A DNA stretch of 64,000 bases, taken from positions 62,001 to 126,000 of the forward strand of contig JAANBB010000022.1 in assembly GCA_014621425.1 (NCBI GenBank). The letters are read 5' to 3'. A model generated the notes under the pieces. The model was not told the origin of the DNA and searched no databases. It saw only the letters and a program-made list of their open reading frames with translations. Origin of the DNA: Cylindrodendrum hubeiense (Eukaryota; Ascomycota; Sordariomycetes; Hypocreales; Nectriaceae). The translations under genes were made by a program, and so were the position numbers. Below, in pieces: positions 10,277 through 22,234 of this stretch (position 1 is its first letter; each line of letters begins with the position of its first letter).

Positions 10277-11362
10277 ATGTCGACTCACACCGTCTACCGT
10301 TTCACCTCCCGAAACGGCTTCGATGGGCTCCAGGCATTCCAAGAGCCGATTCCCGTCGCCGGCAAATATGAAGTTCTCGTCAAAGTGCGTAGCGTCGCAC
10401 TAAACTACCGAGACGTTGCAATTGCCAATTCTACATATCCAGTTCCCGTCAAGGATCTGGTTATCCCTTGCTCAGATATGGCCGGTGAGGTTGTGCAAGT
10501 GGGCGAGCTTGCAGACGGGTTTTCTATTGGTGACCGCGTAATCTCCCCGGTCAGCCATGCAATGTTGTATGGCCCGGCAAAGGACCACATCAACACCCTC
10601 GGTGGACTGAAAGACGGCGTGCTCAGGGAATACATCGCCCTGCCGGCGCATGCCACCATCAAGCTACCCAAGTCATCTCACAGCTTCGCTCAGTGGGCGT
10701 CTCTGGTTACCACTGGGGGGACTGCATGGAATTCTCTCTATGGACTTGTCCCATTGAAACCTGGGCAAACAGTACTTGTTCTTGGTATGATCATTCAGAT
10801 ACCTCAAAAATACACTGACTGACATTTTATAGGAACTGGAGGAGTTTCTCTGACAGCTCTGATCCTTGCCAAAGCCGCTGGTGCAACCGTCATCATCACC
10901 TCGTCAAGCGACGATAAACTCGAGCATGTGAAATCCAAATACGGTGCCGACTACACCATCAACTACAACACACATCCCAATTGGGGTGCCGAGGTGCAAC
11001 GTATCACCAACGGCCAAGGCGTGGACAATGTCATCGAGATTAGCGGCACGGGCACGATTGAGAAAAGCATCGAGGCTGTGGCGTGGGGTGGAATCGTTTC
11101 GGTCATTGGATTCTTGACCACTGTCCCTAAAGAGGAGATGCCCGATGTGACTCTTCTAACACTGCTCAAAGGGGCGACCCTCCGTGCCGTCTTGTCTGGA
11201 TCGAAACAGCAGCTCGAAGACGCAGTCGCATTCATGGGAAGCCGTGAGCTTCAGATGCCGGTGGATAAAACATTTGGGTTCAATCGGGATGAAATCATCG
11301 AGGCATTGAAATATGTTGAATCTGGCAAACACATTGGAAAAGTTTGTATTAATTTGGACTAG
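10277..11362 (+). CDS. Medium-chain (MDR) NAD(P)-dependent alcohol dehydrogenase/quinone reductase-like
   Basis: Two exons (10277-10784, 10833-11362) encode 345 residues; the 48-nt intron splits a glycine codon in the dinucleotide-binding loop. The N-terminal GroES-like part contains VALNYRDVAIA and PCSDMAGEVVQVG. The usual zinc motif GHE is replaced by CSDMAGEV, as in zinc-independent MDR members. The Rossmann part has VLVLGTGGVSLTALILAKAAGA, GADYTINY and GIVSVIGFL. It probably reduces or oxidises a small carbonyl/alcohol in the cytosol. Its last 14 coding bases overlap the end of the convergent regulator. Confidence 0.9.
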
Positions 11363-13591
11363 GATCGGCCAAGAGTTGGAGACCGGCCCCAATGATGTTA
11401 TCAATATCAAGAGCAAATTCCCCTTGGAACATTTCAGCCCATAGTTTGACCACTGTCACAGCCATCCGTTGAAAGTGCGATGCATCATCTTCCAGGATAT
11501 CCAGCGTTTGGGCCAAGAATGTCTCTTTGATGATCCCGGTGATGATCCCCAGCATCTTCCTTTCGACTTTACGCAATCCTTCAACACCAGTCGATCCCGT
11601 CGTCCTCGCAATCATCTCAAGCCAGTCCTTGAGCAGCAAGGCGCATTCGAGACTACACAGGGAGTTCTCAATACTCCAGAACGTTGTCCTGGCGCGAGGT
11701 ATCAACTCAATTCCCAAACGCACCGGTATGCTCAGAGCATGCGCAGCATGAAGGACAGCCTTGTCGACATGTGCAGACCTGTTCAGCTCTCGTCTTTTTA
11801 CGAGTAAGCAACGCACATCCCTTGAGAGAAGCCCTCGGCATGGGCCGAGGTCTGAGTTCAAGCGAATATAAGCAAGCCGAAGCAACGCAGTTGAATTGAG
11901 CGCGAGAGGTCCCTCAAGCGCTAATGGATCAAGGGCGGATCCATGACTGAGCTCCCATGAGACTTGCCAAGTGAGGAGGGCTGTTTCGAATGACCTGATG
12001 GTGTCTGGCTGTGACAATCCTAGAGATCCATGACGGTCGACGTATATTTGCTGGAGCAGCCCATGAATGAGCAGGTAATTGGAGTATGAAGATAGGGTTG
12101 TATCCTCTTTGATTCCGGTGTTGTCGAAGAGAGAGCGAATTCCACTCTGGAATTGTTGTTCGACTTGTTGAGTGCTGCGTCGCCATTGAGCTGCACTCGT
12201 TGATTTCCATTGTTCCTCATAACCAGGCAAGAAAATGCCAATCTCATGATTCATGATAAGTGGAGGGATGTCAAATGAAATGGTTTGCAGGTTGAAAATC
12301 ACGTATGCTGCAAAGAACGTCCTTCGCCTCTCCTCAATGGCGACCCACGATAGCCAATCATTATCAGGTGGCATTTCATCTGGTTCTGAGATGCCATGTT
12401 GCCTCACCAGCATGCCCAGCTGACCGCTCATAGATAATGCGTCTGGAAGAAACTTCTTGTCTGTCCACGATGCCAAATAAATGAGCAAGATAAACGCTTG
12501 CATCTTCCCAAGGTCGTTTCGTTTGTCCATTATCAAACTATCTTCTCCAGACAGCAGATCTGATGCTGATTGGAGATTATCGAGTCGTATATTCTCTTGT
12601 AGAATTGCCTTGGCCATGCAGTATAGCTCGTATGATTTGAGGTGTTCATACCTGTACACAGATCCAATTGCGCTCACGGCCAGTAAGAGCTCGAGGCCCT
12701 TTTGCTCAATTGAGAATGTTGCAGGGTGGATGAATGGAAGATGCGGTTGAATGCATCTGAAATATGCTTCCACATTCCTGGATATGGAATTTCGTGATGG
12801 CAGTGAACACCCAGTGGGAAATAATTGCGAATACGATTGGACTCTTAGGCAGAGACTTTCGTAAACAGGCTCAGTGATAGACCACGGCACAGAGTTAGCA
12901 CTGGCAATGACTTTGGTCTGATAATCTTCGGTCTGATGATCATCTTGAACTTCACCTTCGGCGCCATTATCGACGTCATCCAATGGTGGTAGGCGAGAAC
13001 TAAACCCAAGAAAATTACTGGCTTGAGGGCGTTGGGCGCTTGGCAGCGTATCGAAGAGTGAGAAATTGGCGTCAAAGAGCGTCGCAGGCAGCATTTCCTG
13101 GGTCATAAAGTCGGAATCCCAAATTATATCGGTATCAATTATTCCCATGTCTTGACCGTAAATGGTTGATGGCTGCACAATCTCCAGATGCGGTGGCGAG
13201 ATGTCTGGGGGTGAGGGATGCGATAACTTGGTATGGCGAACTAGGAGGTCTCTCCAGGGGTATTAGGCGCATATTCCCAACGAGACTAATGATGACTCAC
13301 TTTCTGGTGAAGCTCTGTCCGCAGTCACAGACGAAAGGCCGTTCATTTGTATCTGCCAGCTACCTATTAGATAGATAATTCATGACTTGTTGTGTTTGTC
13401 TTACGAGTGCGCTCATGCCGCCTCAAGTGTTCCTGCCGCGTGAACTGCTTACTACAATACCGACACGGCGGGACAATGGTTTTAGGTCTTCCCCGAGGCA
13501 TTATGCGGATCGTTTCAAGTAATGGCGTCTCCTGCTCGGTTGCCTCTTTCGTGACATGTAATTGTGAGGATTTGTAATCCACGAAAGCCAT
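11349..13591 (-). CDS. C2H2 zinc-finger / fungal_trans-domain transcription factor
   Basis: Three exons (13591-13405, 13352-13301, 13251-11349) give 713 residues. The two introns cut the zinc-finger region, and splicing produces two adjacent C2H2 fingers (CRYCSKQFTRQEHLRRHERTH, then CDCGQSFTRKDLLVRHTKLSH) joined by a TNERPFV linker. A Pro-rich stretch follows, then a long fungal_trans-type regulatory region (NVEAYFRCIQPHLPFIHPATF; AYVIFNLQTISFDIPPLIMNHEI). It should be a nuclear DNA-binding regulator. The start at 13591 is the first ATG of exon 1. It converges on the MDR gene and ends inside it (stop TAA at 11351-11349), so the two transcripts must overlap. Confidence 0.88.
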
Positions 13592-14519
13592 GATTGCGTG
13601 CGCTACATCACGTGATATATTCCATTATCCTAGAGCCGCATCCAAGTAGTTACGCAACCGAAGGAATTGTCTGCCGTAAGAACTCGATAAATTCAGATGC
13701 CACTAATGCAGACAGTCAACCTTGGCAAGCCGTCTTTCCGCTGATCATCCCTATATGATCAGTGTTGACTTGGCCCTATCTTCTGCCACGCAAGACGAAA
13801 CACATAGCATATCAAGTGCTGGAGAACCCGCTTATATTTTCCTTATGTGTCCTCCCTCAAGCGATGGATGATGGGTTTCTGCGACGAGCAGCCAGCTATG
13901 AATGAGCTTAGCCGGTTGCGATCAAAGATATTCAGCCTCCCTTCCTTCAGCGAGCATCGGGCTCGGGCTATAATACGGTCGAGGGAGCAGAGAAGAATAG
14001 AAAAGAGAGCATCTGAGTTGCAGAGGGCTAGGAATAATCCCACCTAAATACTGTGTAAGTGATTCCTGCAACCCTATCTTGCCCTAGCTGTGGGTACGGC
14101 TTGTCCCAGCTGCCATTCCCGCCAACAGAATGCTCAATAACGATAGTTAGAGTTGTGGAAGAGAATTTGATATAATATCTGGTTCTTTACCAAGCTCTCA
14201 TGGACAAATCCTTCAATCCCACCCTTTGATCCCTTATATAATCGATTAGACTTATAGGGTGATTGGTTATGTATTTTCTGCATTAAGAGCAATGCGGCCG
14301 TGGTAGATATAGCGGCTCGTCTTATTTTCATAGAGCTCAAAACTGATACTATCGTAGAATACATCAAGAAACGGAATAGGCGCAGTACCTGGCAATGACC
14401 TGATAATTTTGTAGTTATCCGGATCTTTTCTCAGAGGCAGATAATCGAAAATTTGCACAAACAACTCAATTACAGGAGGTGTATGGATTCGCATTGGATT
14501 TTGGTAGGAGCGGATATGA
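13592..14519. other. Intergenic stretch without recognised gene
   Basis: Upstream of the C2H2 regulator and downstream of the kinase-ankyrin gene. A 66-codon frame at 13847-14047 and a 91-codon minus frame at 14542-14267 show no recognisable domain. The latter begins inside the shifted ankyrin tail and may be residue of a longer ancestral 3' end. Confidence 0.4.
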
Positions 14520-14569
14520 TCAGAAAGATCGGTCTGCAACATCGGCGCCTTTCTCTAGCAGCAGCCTCA

Positions 14570-16524
14570 CTATAACTTCATACCCATTGTCTTTAATAGT
14601 GAGAGCAGCGTGTTTCCACGGCGATCTTTTACCTTAGTGTTAGCACCTTTCTCCAGCAGCAACCTCGCTATGATCCTGTTCCGCTTATATGCAGCTCGTA
14701 CGAGCGGCGTATCGCCAGATCTACTCTCCACCTCGAGGTCGGCGCCTTTATCAATAAGCAGCCTCACCACAGCCTCATGCTCTTTGTATACAGCTACTAG
14801 GAGCGGCGTGTCGCCATAATCATTCTTCGCCTCAATATTAGCGCCTCTTTCCAGTAGCAGTCTTGCTATAGCCTCATGCCCTTCATATGCAGCTTCTAGG
14901 AGCGGCGTGTTGCCATAATCATCATTCATCACCTCGAGGTCAGCGCCTTTCTCAACAAGGAGCCTCCCCATAGCCTCATGCCCTTTGTATGCAGCTCGTA
15001 GGAGTGGCGTGTTGCCAGAGTTGCTCCTCGCCTCGAGGTCGGCACCTTTATCAACAAGCAGCCTCACCACAGCCTCATGTCCATAAAATGCAGCCAAGTG
15101 GATCGGCGCCAGGCCACTGCTATCTCGACTAGTAACATCGGCTCCATGTTTCAGCAATTGATTGATCACCTCAACACATCCATCCTTTGCGGCCTCATGT
15201 AGTGTTCTTATTTCATCATGGATTTCCAAGGCTGACACCATGGTATTTGGTACCTCTTCAGTCCATATGTTCGAATATTTCTGAGAAGTCGAGTTTGAGA
15301 CCTTTGTTGGTATCACCTTCTCATCGTCGAAAGAGCTCCTTCTGGAAGATGCTTCTGAGGATCTAGGATAGTTAGCTTGCCTTGAAGATCCACTTGGTTC
15401 GTTGGGCCTACCCGCTATGTGGATCTGATATTGTTGGTATCTCCGGTAGCCAAGCATGGATCCACGGATGGCGCATGGCTGCATTTGATTCCAATCGCTC
15501 TTTTGGTTGCGGTCGTATTAACGCGCGAATGAACATCTTCCCGTCCTCGCTGACTTGGCAATTATCTAAAGAGCCATGGGGAAAGGGTTTGTCCGGGCTC
15601 CTTGCATACTCAATAGCGGAGTATGGATCTTGGAATGGAAGAGTCTTCGTCGAAATAAAGAAGGCCGTTACACCTAAAGCCCACATATCTGCTGCCTGGT
15701 AGCCAATATTCGATCCGCTGTCCTGGCCGGATCGTAATAATTCGGGTGCCATGTATTCTAAGGTGCCTATGCCTCTGGAGCTGCCGCTGGTATCTACTCC
15801 CAGCATTTTGCTAATGCCGAAGTCTGCAAGTTTGACCCACCACGAATTCGGTGGGCATTGGTGAATTAAGATATTCTTAGGCTAGACATTAGATAATTCC
15901 TGTCACTGCAAGGTCCAATAGGTCTACATACCTGAGGCTTTACGTCGCGGTGAGCAAATGATTCTTCATGCATAGCAACCAAGCCACGCAATAGTTGACT
16001 AGTGATCAGGCGGCAATCGTCTTCAAGCAGGTGACCATGTTTACCAATATAGGTTTGTAAATCTCCCATAGGGAAATACTCCATAGCTATATATAGTGTA
16101 TTGCATGACGCATACCATCCCAGCGTCTTCACGAAATACTTTGCAAACTACTCAGCCAAAGTCAGCTCTAACTGCTATTTGATTTGAATGGTAAGGCATC
16201 AGAGTGGTGATGAACACGCACCTTGTCATGAGAAAACCTGATAATAGCCTCAAGCTCTCGCTTATATCGTTGTTTGGCACTACCATCTTCTAGTCGAATC
16301 ATTTTCACTGCGCGCTGGGTATGGCTTCGACCACCACTAGTACATTCCTGCAATATCACCCTCCCTTGGCCACCATAGCCAATGGTTCGGCATTTTTTCC
16401 AATGTTCCAACCGCGGTGGGGCAGATGGAGGTGCATCAGGGTCATCAATTGTGTGGATGGTATGGCCCTTGTTGAACTGTGTTACCAGTTTGTAGTGCTG
16501 GAGATGCGATAAACCGTCATCCAT
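14570..16524 (-). CDS. Protein kinase - ankyrin repeat fusion
   Basis: Four exons (16524-16222, 16147-15932, 15875-15412, 15362-14570) join to 591 residues; the last intron (49 nt, branch GCTAAC, acceptor CCTAG) links the kinase frame to the ankyrin frame. Kinase motifs: G-loop GYGGQGRV (49-56), catalytic Lys in RAVKMI (74), HRDVKPQN (167-174), DFG (191-193), APE in YMAPELL, and DMWALGV. A Ser-rich linker leads to ankyrin repeats from about residue 378 to the end (six full repeats and a cut seventh). It is predicted to be an intracellular Ser/Thr kinase with a protein-binding tail. Such receptor-like pairings resemble fungal NLR-type architectures with a kinase as effector (inference). A one-base shift truncates the last repeat. 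Confidence 0.85.
14640..15170 (-). repeat. In-frame ~99-bp tandem repeats encoding ankyrin units
   Basis: Successive 33-codon units share long DNA identity: AGCCTCATGCCCTT-type blocks followed by GGCGTGTTGCCA-type blocks recur on the plus strand about every 99 bp. Conservation at DNA level, not only protein level, suggests recent duplication or concerted evolution. Confidence 0.75.
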
Positions 16525-19212
16525 CGCGACAGGTCTTCTTCAACGTGCAGAGGGTTGTTTGGTGATACAGTGAGATGTAAAAATTAGAGGCGGGGGTGCT
16601 CCGGCTTGATGCGTTGCTACGCGTTCATGTCTGATTGGCTGTATGTTGTTTTCTGATAATGTCATATCCTCGCTATGAGCTCCTGGACACTGGACGCCAC
16701 ATGCAACCTATTAGCATTTGTTGGATTGCGTACGGCACATTCGATCAAATGGTCTTAGTGCTCAATAGAGTGTGGATTCAAAGCTGATGATTGTATTGAT
16801 CCTTGAGGGCCTCGGGCCCCTCTTTTCTGTGAGGGGTTTTATCTCTCAATCTCACACCCCTCTGACTAAGACTAGGATATTGATATATCAGGGAGTTGTA
16901 CAAATCCGGTCTCAATCTAACAGCATTGTAGGCTCTGACCAATGTGTGGAAAGTAGAACTCTACGAGAATAAAAAGTTGGGTTAGAAAACAGTAGATTCT
17001 TAAATGAGATTATTTTACATTCTGAAGATGAGTGCAAGACAGGTTTAGATTACACGGCATCTCAGAGCGTGCTATTCACTACCCTACATAGCCCCATTCA
17101 CCTCAGGTCGGTACACCCAGCAAGTTGACCAAGCGGGCTTAAGCCTCCCTCTTCAAGAGACATCCCATTACTGCAGTGCTGGAAAGTCATATCACCTCCT
17201 ACAGGGGAACCTCCAATCAACCCGTCGGCACAGGCATCGACAATGAGTCTTGCAGGCCGTGTCCAAGTCGTGCACAGGACGACGCGGGGGCCATCATGTG
17301 GCTGTACCCCTCTAGCCCCCCGAATATCCGTAAGGATGCGTTCATGGCCGTTAGATGGATCTCAATTAGCTATGCATGCAGCGGCAAAGTAAAGATACCG
17401 GGAACCGCGATGCGAGACACCCCATCGCATCAGGAGAAGCAACAGAAACACGTCCTAACGCAAGGGCAAGACCGAGGGCGCCTGCATGCTAAGACCCTTG
17501 AGCATGTTGAATCTTCAGCTAAAGAAGTGCCGATGATCTTTTCGCCAACCTCACCCAATGAATCGAGACATGGCGTATCTTCGGCGGTGGCGGCGGTGGG
17601 GCTGGACATGGGATTCATTCCTCTACGGACCCGCTCCAACAAAGCGATGGATGCCGCATTGGACGCCTTCTCTTATGTAGGACATATTTGAGGCCGCACT
17701 TCCTACTCGATGTTAATCAATGCACAAGTAATTTTCCCTCAGACTCCGTTCCCATCTTTCTCATCTCAGAACCCAAACCTCCGCCTCTGTCAAGCCGATG
17801 ATCCACGCGGCTCACGGCTCAGGCGGTCGCTAGCTCGACTAGCATCCGCAGGGGCCAAGCTGTCCATGGAGATAGTAATTCAGCTAAATCCACTGGACCT
17901 TGGCTCGTGGGCCAATGGTCATTCAGAGATAAAGATAGAGCACTTGCGCGATCTACTATGTAGATGCTGGCGACAGAGCATCTGTTAGCAGGGAGAATAA
18001 GCTCCGCAATACGCTAGCAATCGCTTCTCAGCCGTCAAATCGCCCACCTCTGACAAAATTAAATTCTCCGAGCGCGGACGGCGCAAAACTGTCCTCAGTC
18101 TCAGCTTCGATCTCGATCTGAATGGCTGGCTCGATGACAACCTTGATTACACTAGCCAGAACCAGTAACCCGTAAGGCATATTGAGCATGGTATGGAACG
18201 AACGGGCTCAGCAACCCCCCTGCAGACTATGTACTTCACTGAAGGGTAAGCCCGGCTGTGACTCGGAGTCTCCGCTGATAGAGCTGACCAAGACGTTCAC
18301 CATCGACGCTAAACATGTACTCCACACCAGCCCCTGAGCGCCATGATAGCATGGCACTGCATCATCCAAAAACCAGTCCAGTGGTTGGTCTACAAAGGGG
18401 AAGTGGCCCGAGCGGTAGAGCTTCCCCGAGGTGCCTCCTTCACTGCTTTTTGCCTAGTCGTCAAATGGAGAGGGAATATCCCCGTCACATCCGGCGGCCT
18501 GGCAAGACATGCGTCGCTAGGGCCAGGCACTCCCGCGGGAAGTAATACGGCAGTTAGGCCAAGCAATTATGGAACACCCCGGTGACCAGCGGCCCATGGG
18601 TATCCACGTTAGTCACATGGACACGAGGAAGAAGAGTGTCTTTCCTTGCAGACAGATAAACTGATGGTATCATATTGCCGAGTATACAAGATCTGACAAT
18701 ACCACCCCCATGGTGGACGCAGGTGTGATTGGAACAGCCCAGAGCTGCAGTTCAGATCAGTCTACGGAGATATCTCAAGCAGGTGGCATCAATCCTTGCA
18801 GCGATCCGTGGGGCAAGTCGCTTGACAGCCGGTGGATCATCTTGAGTCTATCACCTGCTAGCTCTGTATTTCTCCTAGTCCAAAGATCCTCTCGTATGGG
18901 CCATCACCACTACGAGACCCTCATGGGACAGCGGCTGAGATGCTGGAAACGCCACCATTCCATTGTCTACTGGATCCCAGATGGGCTATACGTACTAGTA
19001 GCCTGGGTACTCCTGAGACTTCTGCACGAGGAGTGCGCCTTCGACGGCCCGCCACGCCACGATAGCCACCTACATGCGTCGTAATTTATGCCGCAGCACC
19101 CGTTGCCTCCCTCGCATATTGTCTTAAACCACGCCCTCGCTCCACAGTCACAGGGCAGTCCCACCAACTCTCTTCCTCTACTGATTTTGCGCGTTGCGCT
19201 TGTTTCGTCAAG
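16525..19212. other. 2.7-kb region without recognised gene
   Basis: This holds the upstream region of the kinase-ankyrin gene and of the receptor gene. Scattered frames (171 codons at 17176-17691; 124 codons at 18710-19084) have no domain I recognise, no splice-joined continuation and no start-site context. It could be decayed coding DNA, but I could not name a parent. Confidence 0.45.
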
Positions 19213-20524
19213 ATGAGCGATACCTTTACAACGGAAGCCTTTACCATGTTGGGCATTGGCATCGCTATCATCGCCTTGCGATGGTATGTGCGCATCTCGG
19301 CCGTTGGAATTCGCGGCCTGCAGCCGGACGACTATTTGATGGTCCCTGTTCTAGTAAGAGCCCAGTATCTTGTCACCTACAACATGCGCGACTAACACGA
19401 TCAAACAAAGGTCGCGTACACGATCGAAACGGTTCTTGGATACAACGTCGGAGCCCTCTGGCATGGCCTAGCAAATAATGGAATGACGGACGATCAAAGG
19501 GCGTCTCTTGACCCCGACAGCGACGAGTACACTTGGAGGATAAATGGGGCAAAGACCCAGCTCATGGGATGGGCCGCATATTCATTTCTACTGTGGTGCC
19601 TCAAAGCGGCCATGTGCACATTCTATCTGCGACTAACGGATGGCTTGAAAAACTATCGCACGCGCATCTATGTCGGTTTCGTTCTGATTGTCGTGACGTG
19701 GATCACCGTCATCTGCTGCGTCATGTTTGCTTGTCGACCATTCCCCGGGAACTGGCAGGTCAATCCCGACCCAGGAAGTATGTCTGCTCTAGCTCGGGAA
19801 AACATAGCTTCTGAGTTGCTGACTGAATGCCTCTAGACGTCTGCCAGCCTGCCGTGTCCAAGGTCAACCTTTTCACCATGGTGGTCCTCAACGGCGCAAC
19901 CGATCTGTACCTCCTCATGATCCCGATGCCGATGTTTTGGATGGCGCGGATTCCCCTTCGTAAGAAGCTGGGCCTGGTTGCTCTCTTCTCGGGCGGTCTC
20001 TTCGTCACCATGGCTGGTGTTCTGCGATGCGTCTTGATTTTGACTGTGGGTTGTACCGCCGCTTCTCGTTTGTGTTTGCTATTGCTGACAACTACTCGTT
20101 GTAGAATCCCGTCAGAGGAGCTCAGGAGTCAGGCAACTGGGCCTGTCGAGAGTCGTTTGTTGCAGTGGTAACAACCAACCTACCAATGATCTTTCCTCTG
20201 CTGCGACGAATGCTCTCGCCCATTCTCGGGAGCTTCGTCTCGGAAACTCCCAATTATGACATTTCGAAGCGCGCTGGTGATCCACAACCTGGATCCATTC
20301 GACTCGCCGACAATCTCAACCCACGCGGTGGCATCTTCCGAAAGAAAACACCAGCAACATCATCGACGCATGCCATTGCACATATAACATCGGACGGGAG
20401 CGCTGAGAACTTGAACCAAACGCCTGGTATCCGACAAGACTTCGAGATTCGCGTCGAAGAGGAGCTGAGGTCGGATGAGGAGAGTGGGATAAAAAGATCA
20501 GTACGGCCACTGGCAGGGATATGA
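19213..20524 (+). CDS. Rhodopsin-fold (PTH11-like) integral membrane protein
   Basis: Four exons (19213-19353, 19411-19777, 19837-20045, 20105-20524) give 378 residues. Hallmarks of the fungal rhodopsin-domain family: RWYVRISAVGIRGLQPDDYLM after helix 1, TVLGYNVGALWH, a long helix LMGWAAYSFLLWCLKAAMCTFYLRL, CRPFPGNWQ before an extracellular loop, VNLFTMVVLNGATDLYLLMIPMPM, LGLVALFSGGLFVTMAGVLRCV, and NWACRESFVAVVTTNLPMIFPL as helix 7. The C-terminal ~110 residues are polar and cytosolic. Members are GPCR-like plasma-membrane proteins, some acting in surface sensing; the ligand is unknown. It converges on the methyltransferase gene. Confidence 0.88.
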
Positions 20525-20802
20525 GTTATGAATCCCAACGACACGCTGATAATGTGTTGATGCAGCATGATATGTGTCACGTATATAATTACAAGGCATC
20601 TAGCGAGGCATAAATATTGCTTGTTGCCGCTATGGTGACGCAGCTGTACATGTAATAATGAAGGGGCGGGACCCTAATAGATAATGTCTCAAGACACAAC
20701 TGCATTGCAATCCCAAATTGTTTTATTTTATACTTTTGATAAGAGTGAGAGGTACAGTAAGTGATCATCAATGCGGAGGAATCAAGTATTGACAAGAACA
20801 CA

Positions 20803-22234
20803 CTAGACTTCAGGCTTTTTGCCATAGATGGAATAACTGCACGAAAATTAACACATGCCAGCACCTAGGACAGACGACTTACACTGGCCAGTAGGCATGG
20901 ACTGCCTTATTGTTCAGGTCTTCCATCACGTCAACTAAGAAGACATCAACATCCTCCTTACTCCAACCAAGGGCCCTCGTGAAGGGGGCCATAGTAAGCG
21001 CCTCAAGACCCGTGGACATATTTTCGCTATTCCACATGCCGAGCTCCTTGTGCTTCTTGTCCCGTGCCCAGGCATTCGTCGGCCACTTGAAGGTCGTCAC
21101 GACGATATCGACATACCCAATCTTCGCCATAATATCCTTTAGCTTCGAATTATCCTGAAAGGGCCGGCCTAGAATGTTGCATGCATCATTGAGAAGCTTG
21201 GTGCACTTGGCGAGAGCACTGCCATCCTTAAGCGTGTCGTCGTCCGATTTGGCAAAGAGATCAATCTCTTGCAACTCAGTATATCCGCCTGGAGCGAGAT
21301 TGCTGGATGATTTAGTCACTTAATTGCCGAGTGTAGTATTCCCGACCTAGACCTACTTGAAAGCGTCGCGTAAGAAATTTGGCCAGCTGGCAAGACTCGA
21401 AGTCATCATCCTGCAATGGATATAGTTAAAAGGCTTGGGATAAGCCCACGGCGCTTCGATATCATCGATGTAGAACTTGACATTCGGAGGAACGCTGGTC
21501 CTTTATTAGCACAGAATGTAAGTGTGGACAGACACGTTATCGACGAATCATACAAGCTGGGTTGGATGGGAGAAAGGTCAACTCCGATGACCTGGTAATT
21601 GGTCAGTTGCGAGAACTAAGAGTATCATGGCATCATACCTCCGCCTCTGGATGTTCATCACCGTAGTCTAGGGCCCAGATTCCTGTTCCAGTTCCCACGT
21701 CTAGGACCCGCTCAACCTTGGAGTCGGCTTGATTTGGCGGTGCGAGGCCGAGCTTGTTATCAAAGGTCAGGAGGAACAGATGATGCTGCAAGTCTGCATT
21801 TCGAGTTAATGCGAACTTATCATAAGTAACCTTGAAAGCGCACCTAATCTCTCATTCTCGATGTCGTCATTGGGAAGACTGTACTCTGTGGTTGGCAGAA
21901 TTAGAGGCAGAATTGAATGGATCATGCATGAATCTTACTTCCTTCGCTATACCGATGATAGGTCCTCCCATTCTCACGGCGGTAATCGACGATGGAGCTC
22001 GCTAAACTTTGGGCGGACGATGCAGTGTCCTAGTAAATACAGTTGACTGGATTAATTTGTATGGAACATGAGGTATGTACGGTTGGAGGAAGTGGCTTTC
22101 GTACATATCCAAGAGAGGAAGCTTGGTCGTCCAAGACCTGTTAACAGAGAGTTAATATGTGCGATACAACGAGTTGCCCGTAGATGTACCTCATCATCTG
22201 GCTCAACAATGGGATCTGGGTTGACGGTTGCCAT
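20803..22234 (-). CDS. LaeA-like SAM-dependent methyltransferase
   Basis: Nine exons (22234-22190, 22137-22105, 22029-21939, 21885-21844, 21793-21639, 21591-21554, 21500-21357, 21302-20883, 20836-20803) join to 333 residues. Family signatures: SLASSIVDYRRENGRTYH, LPNDDIENERLDLQHHLF, motif I VLDVGTGTGIWALD, VIGVDLSPIQP, VPPNVKFYIDDIE, FNYIHCRMMTSSL and FNNLAPGGYTEL. All usual landmarks are intact. Homologues include LaeA-type regulators and small-molecule methyltransferases of secondary metabolism; which role applies here cannot be told. The start MATVNPDPIVEPDDE was chosen over an in-frame ATG 57 bp upstream because it fits the family's short leader. It is divergent from the class II aldolase. 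Confidence 0.87.

Noticed and set aside
17176..17691. 171-codon frame in the gap before the first receptor gene
   Set aside because: No domain, no splice-linked neighbours and no leader features; composition is not coding-like.
18395..18435. Possible tRNA: GTGGCCCGAGCGGTAGAGC resembles an A box
   Set aside because: No GGTTCGANNCC B box at the right distance and no cloverleaf arms could be drawn.
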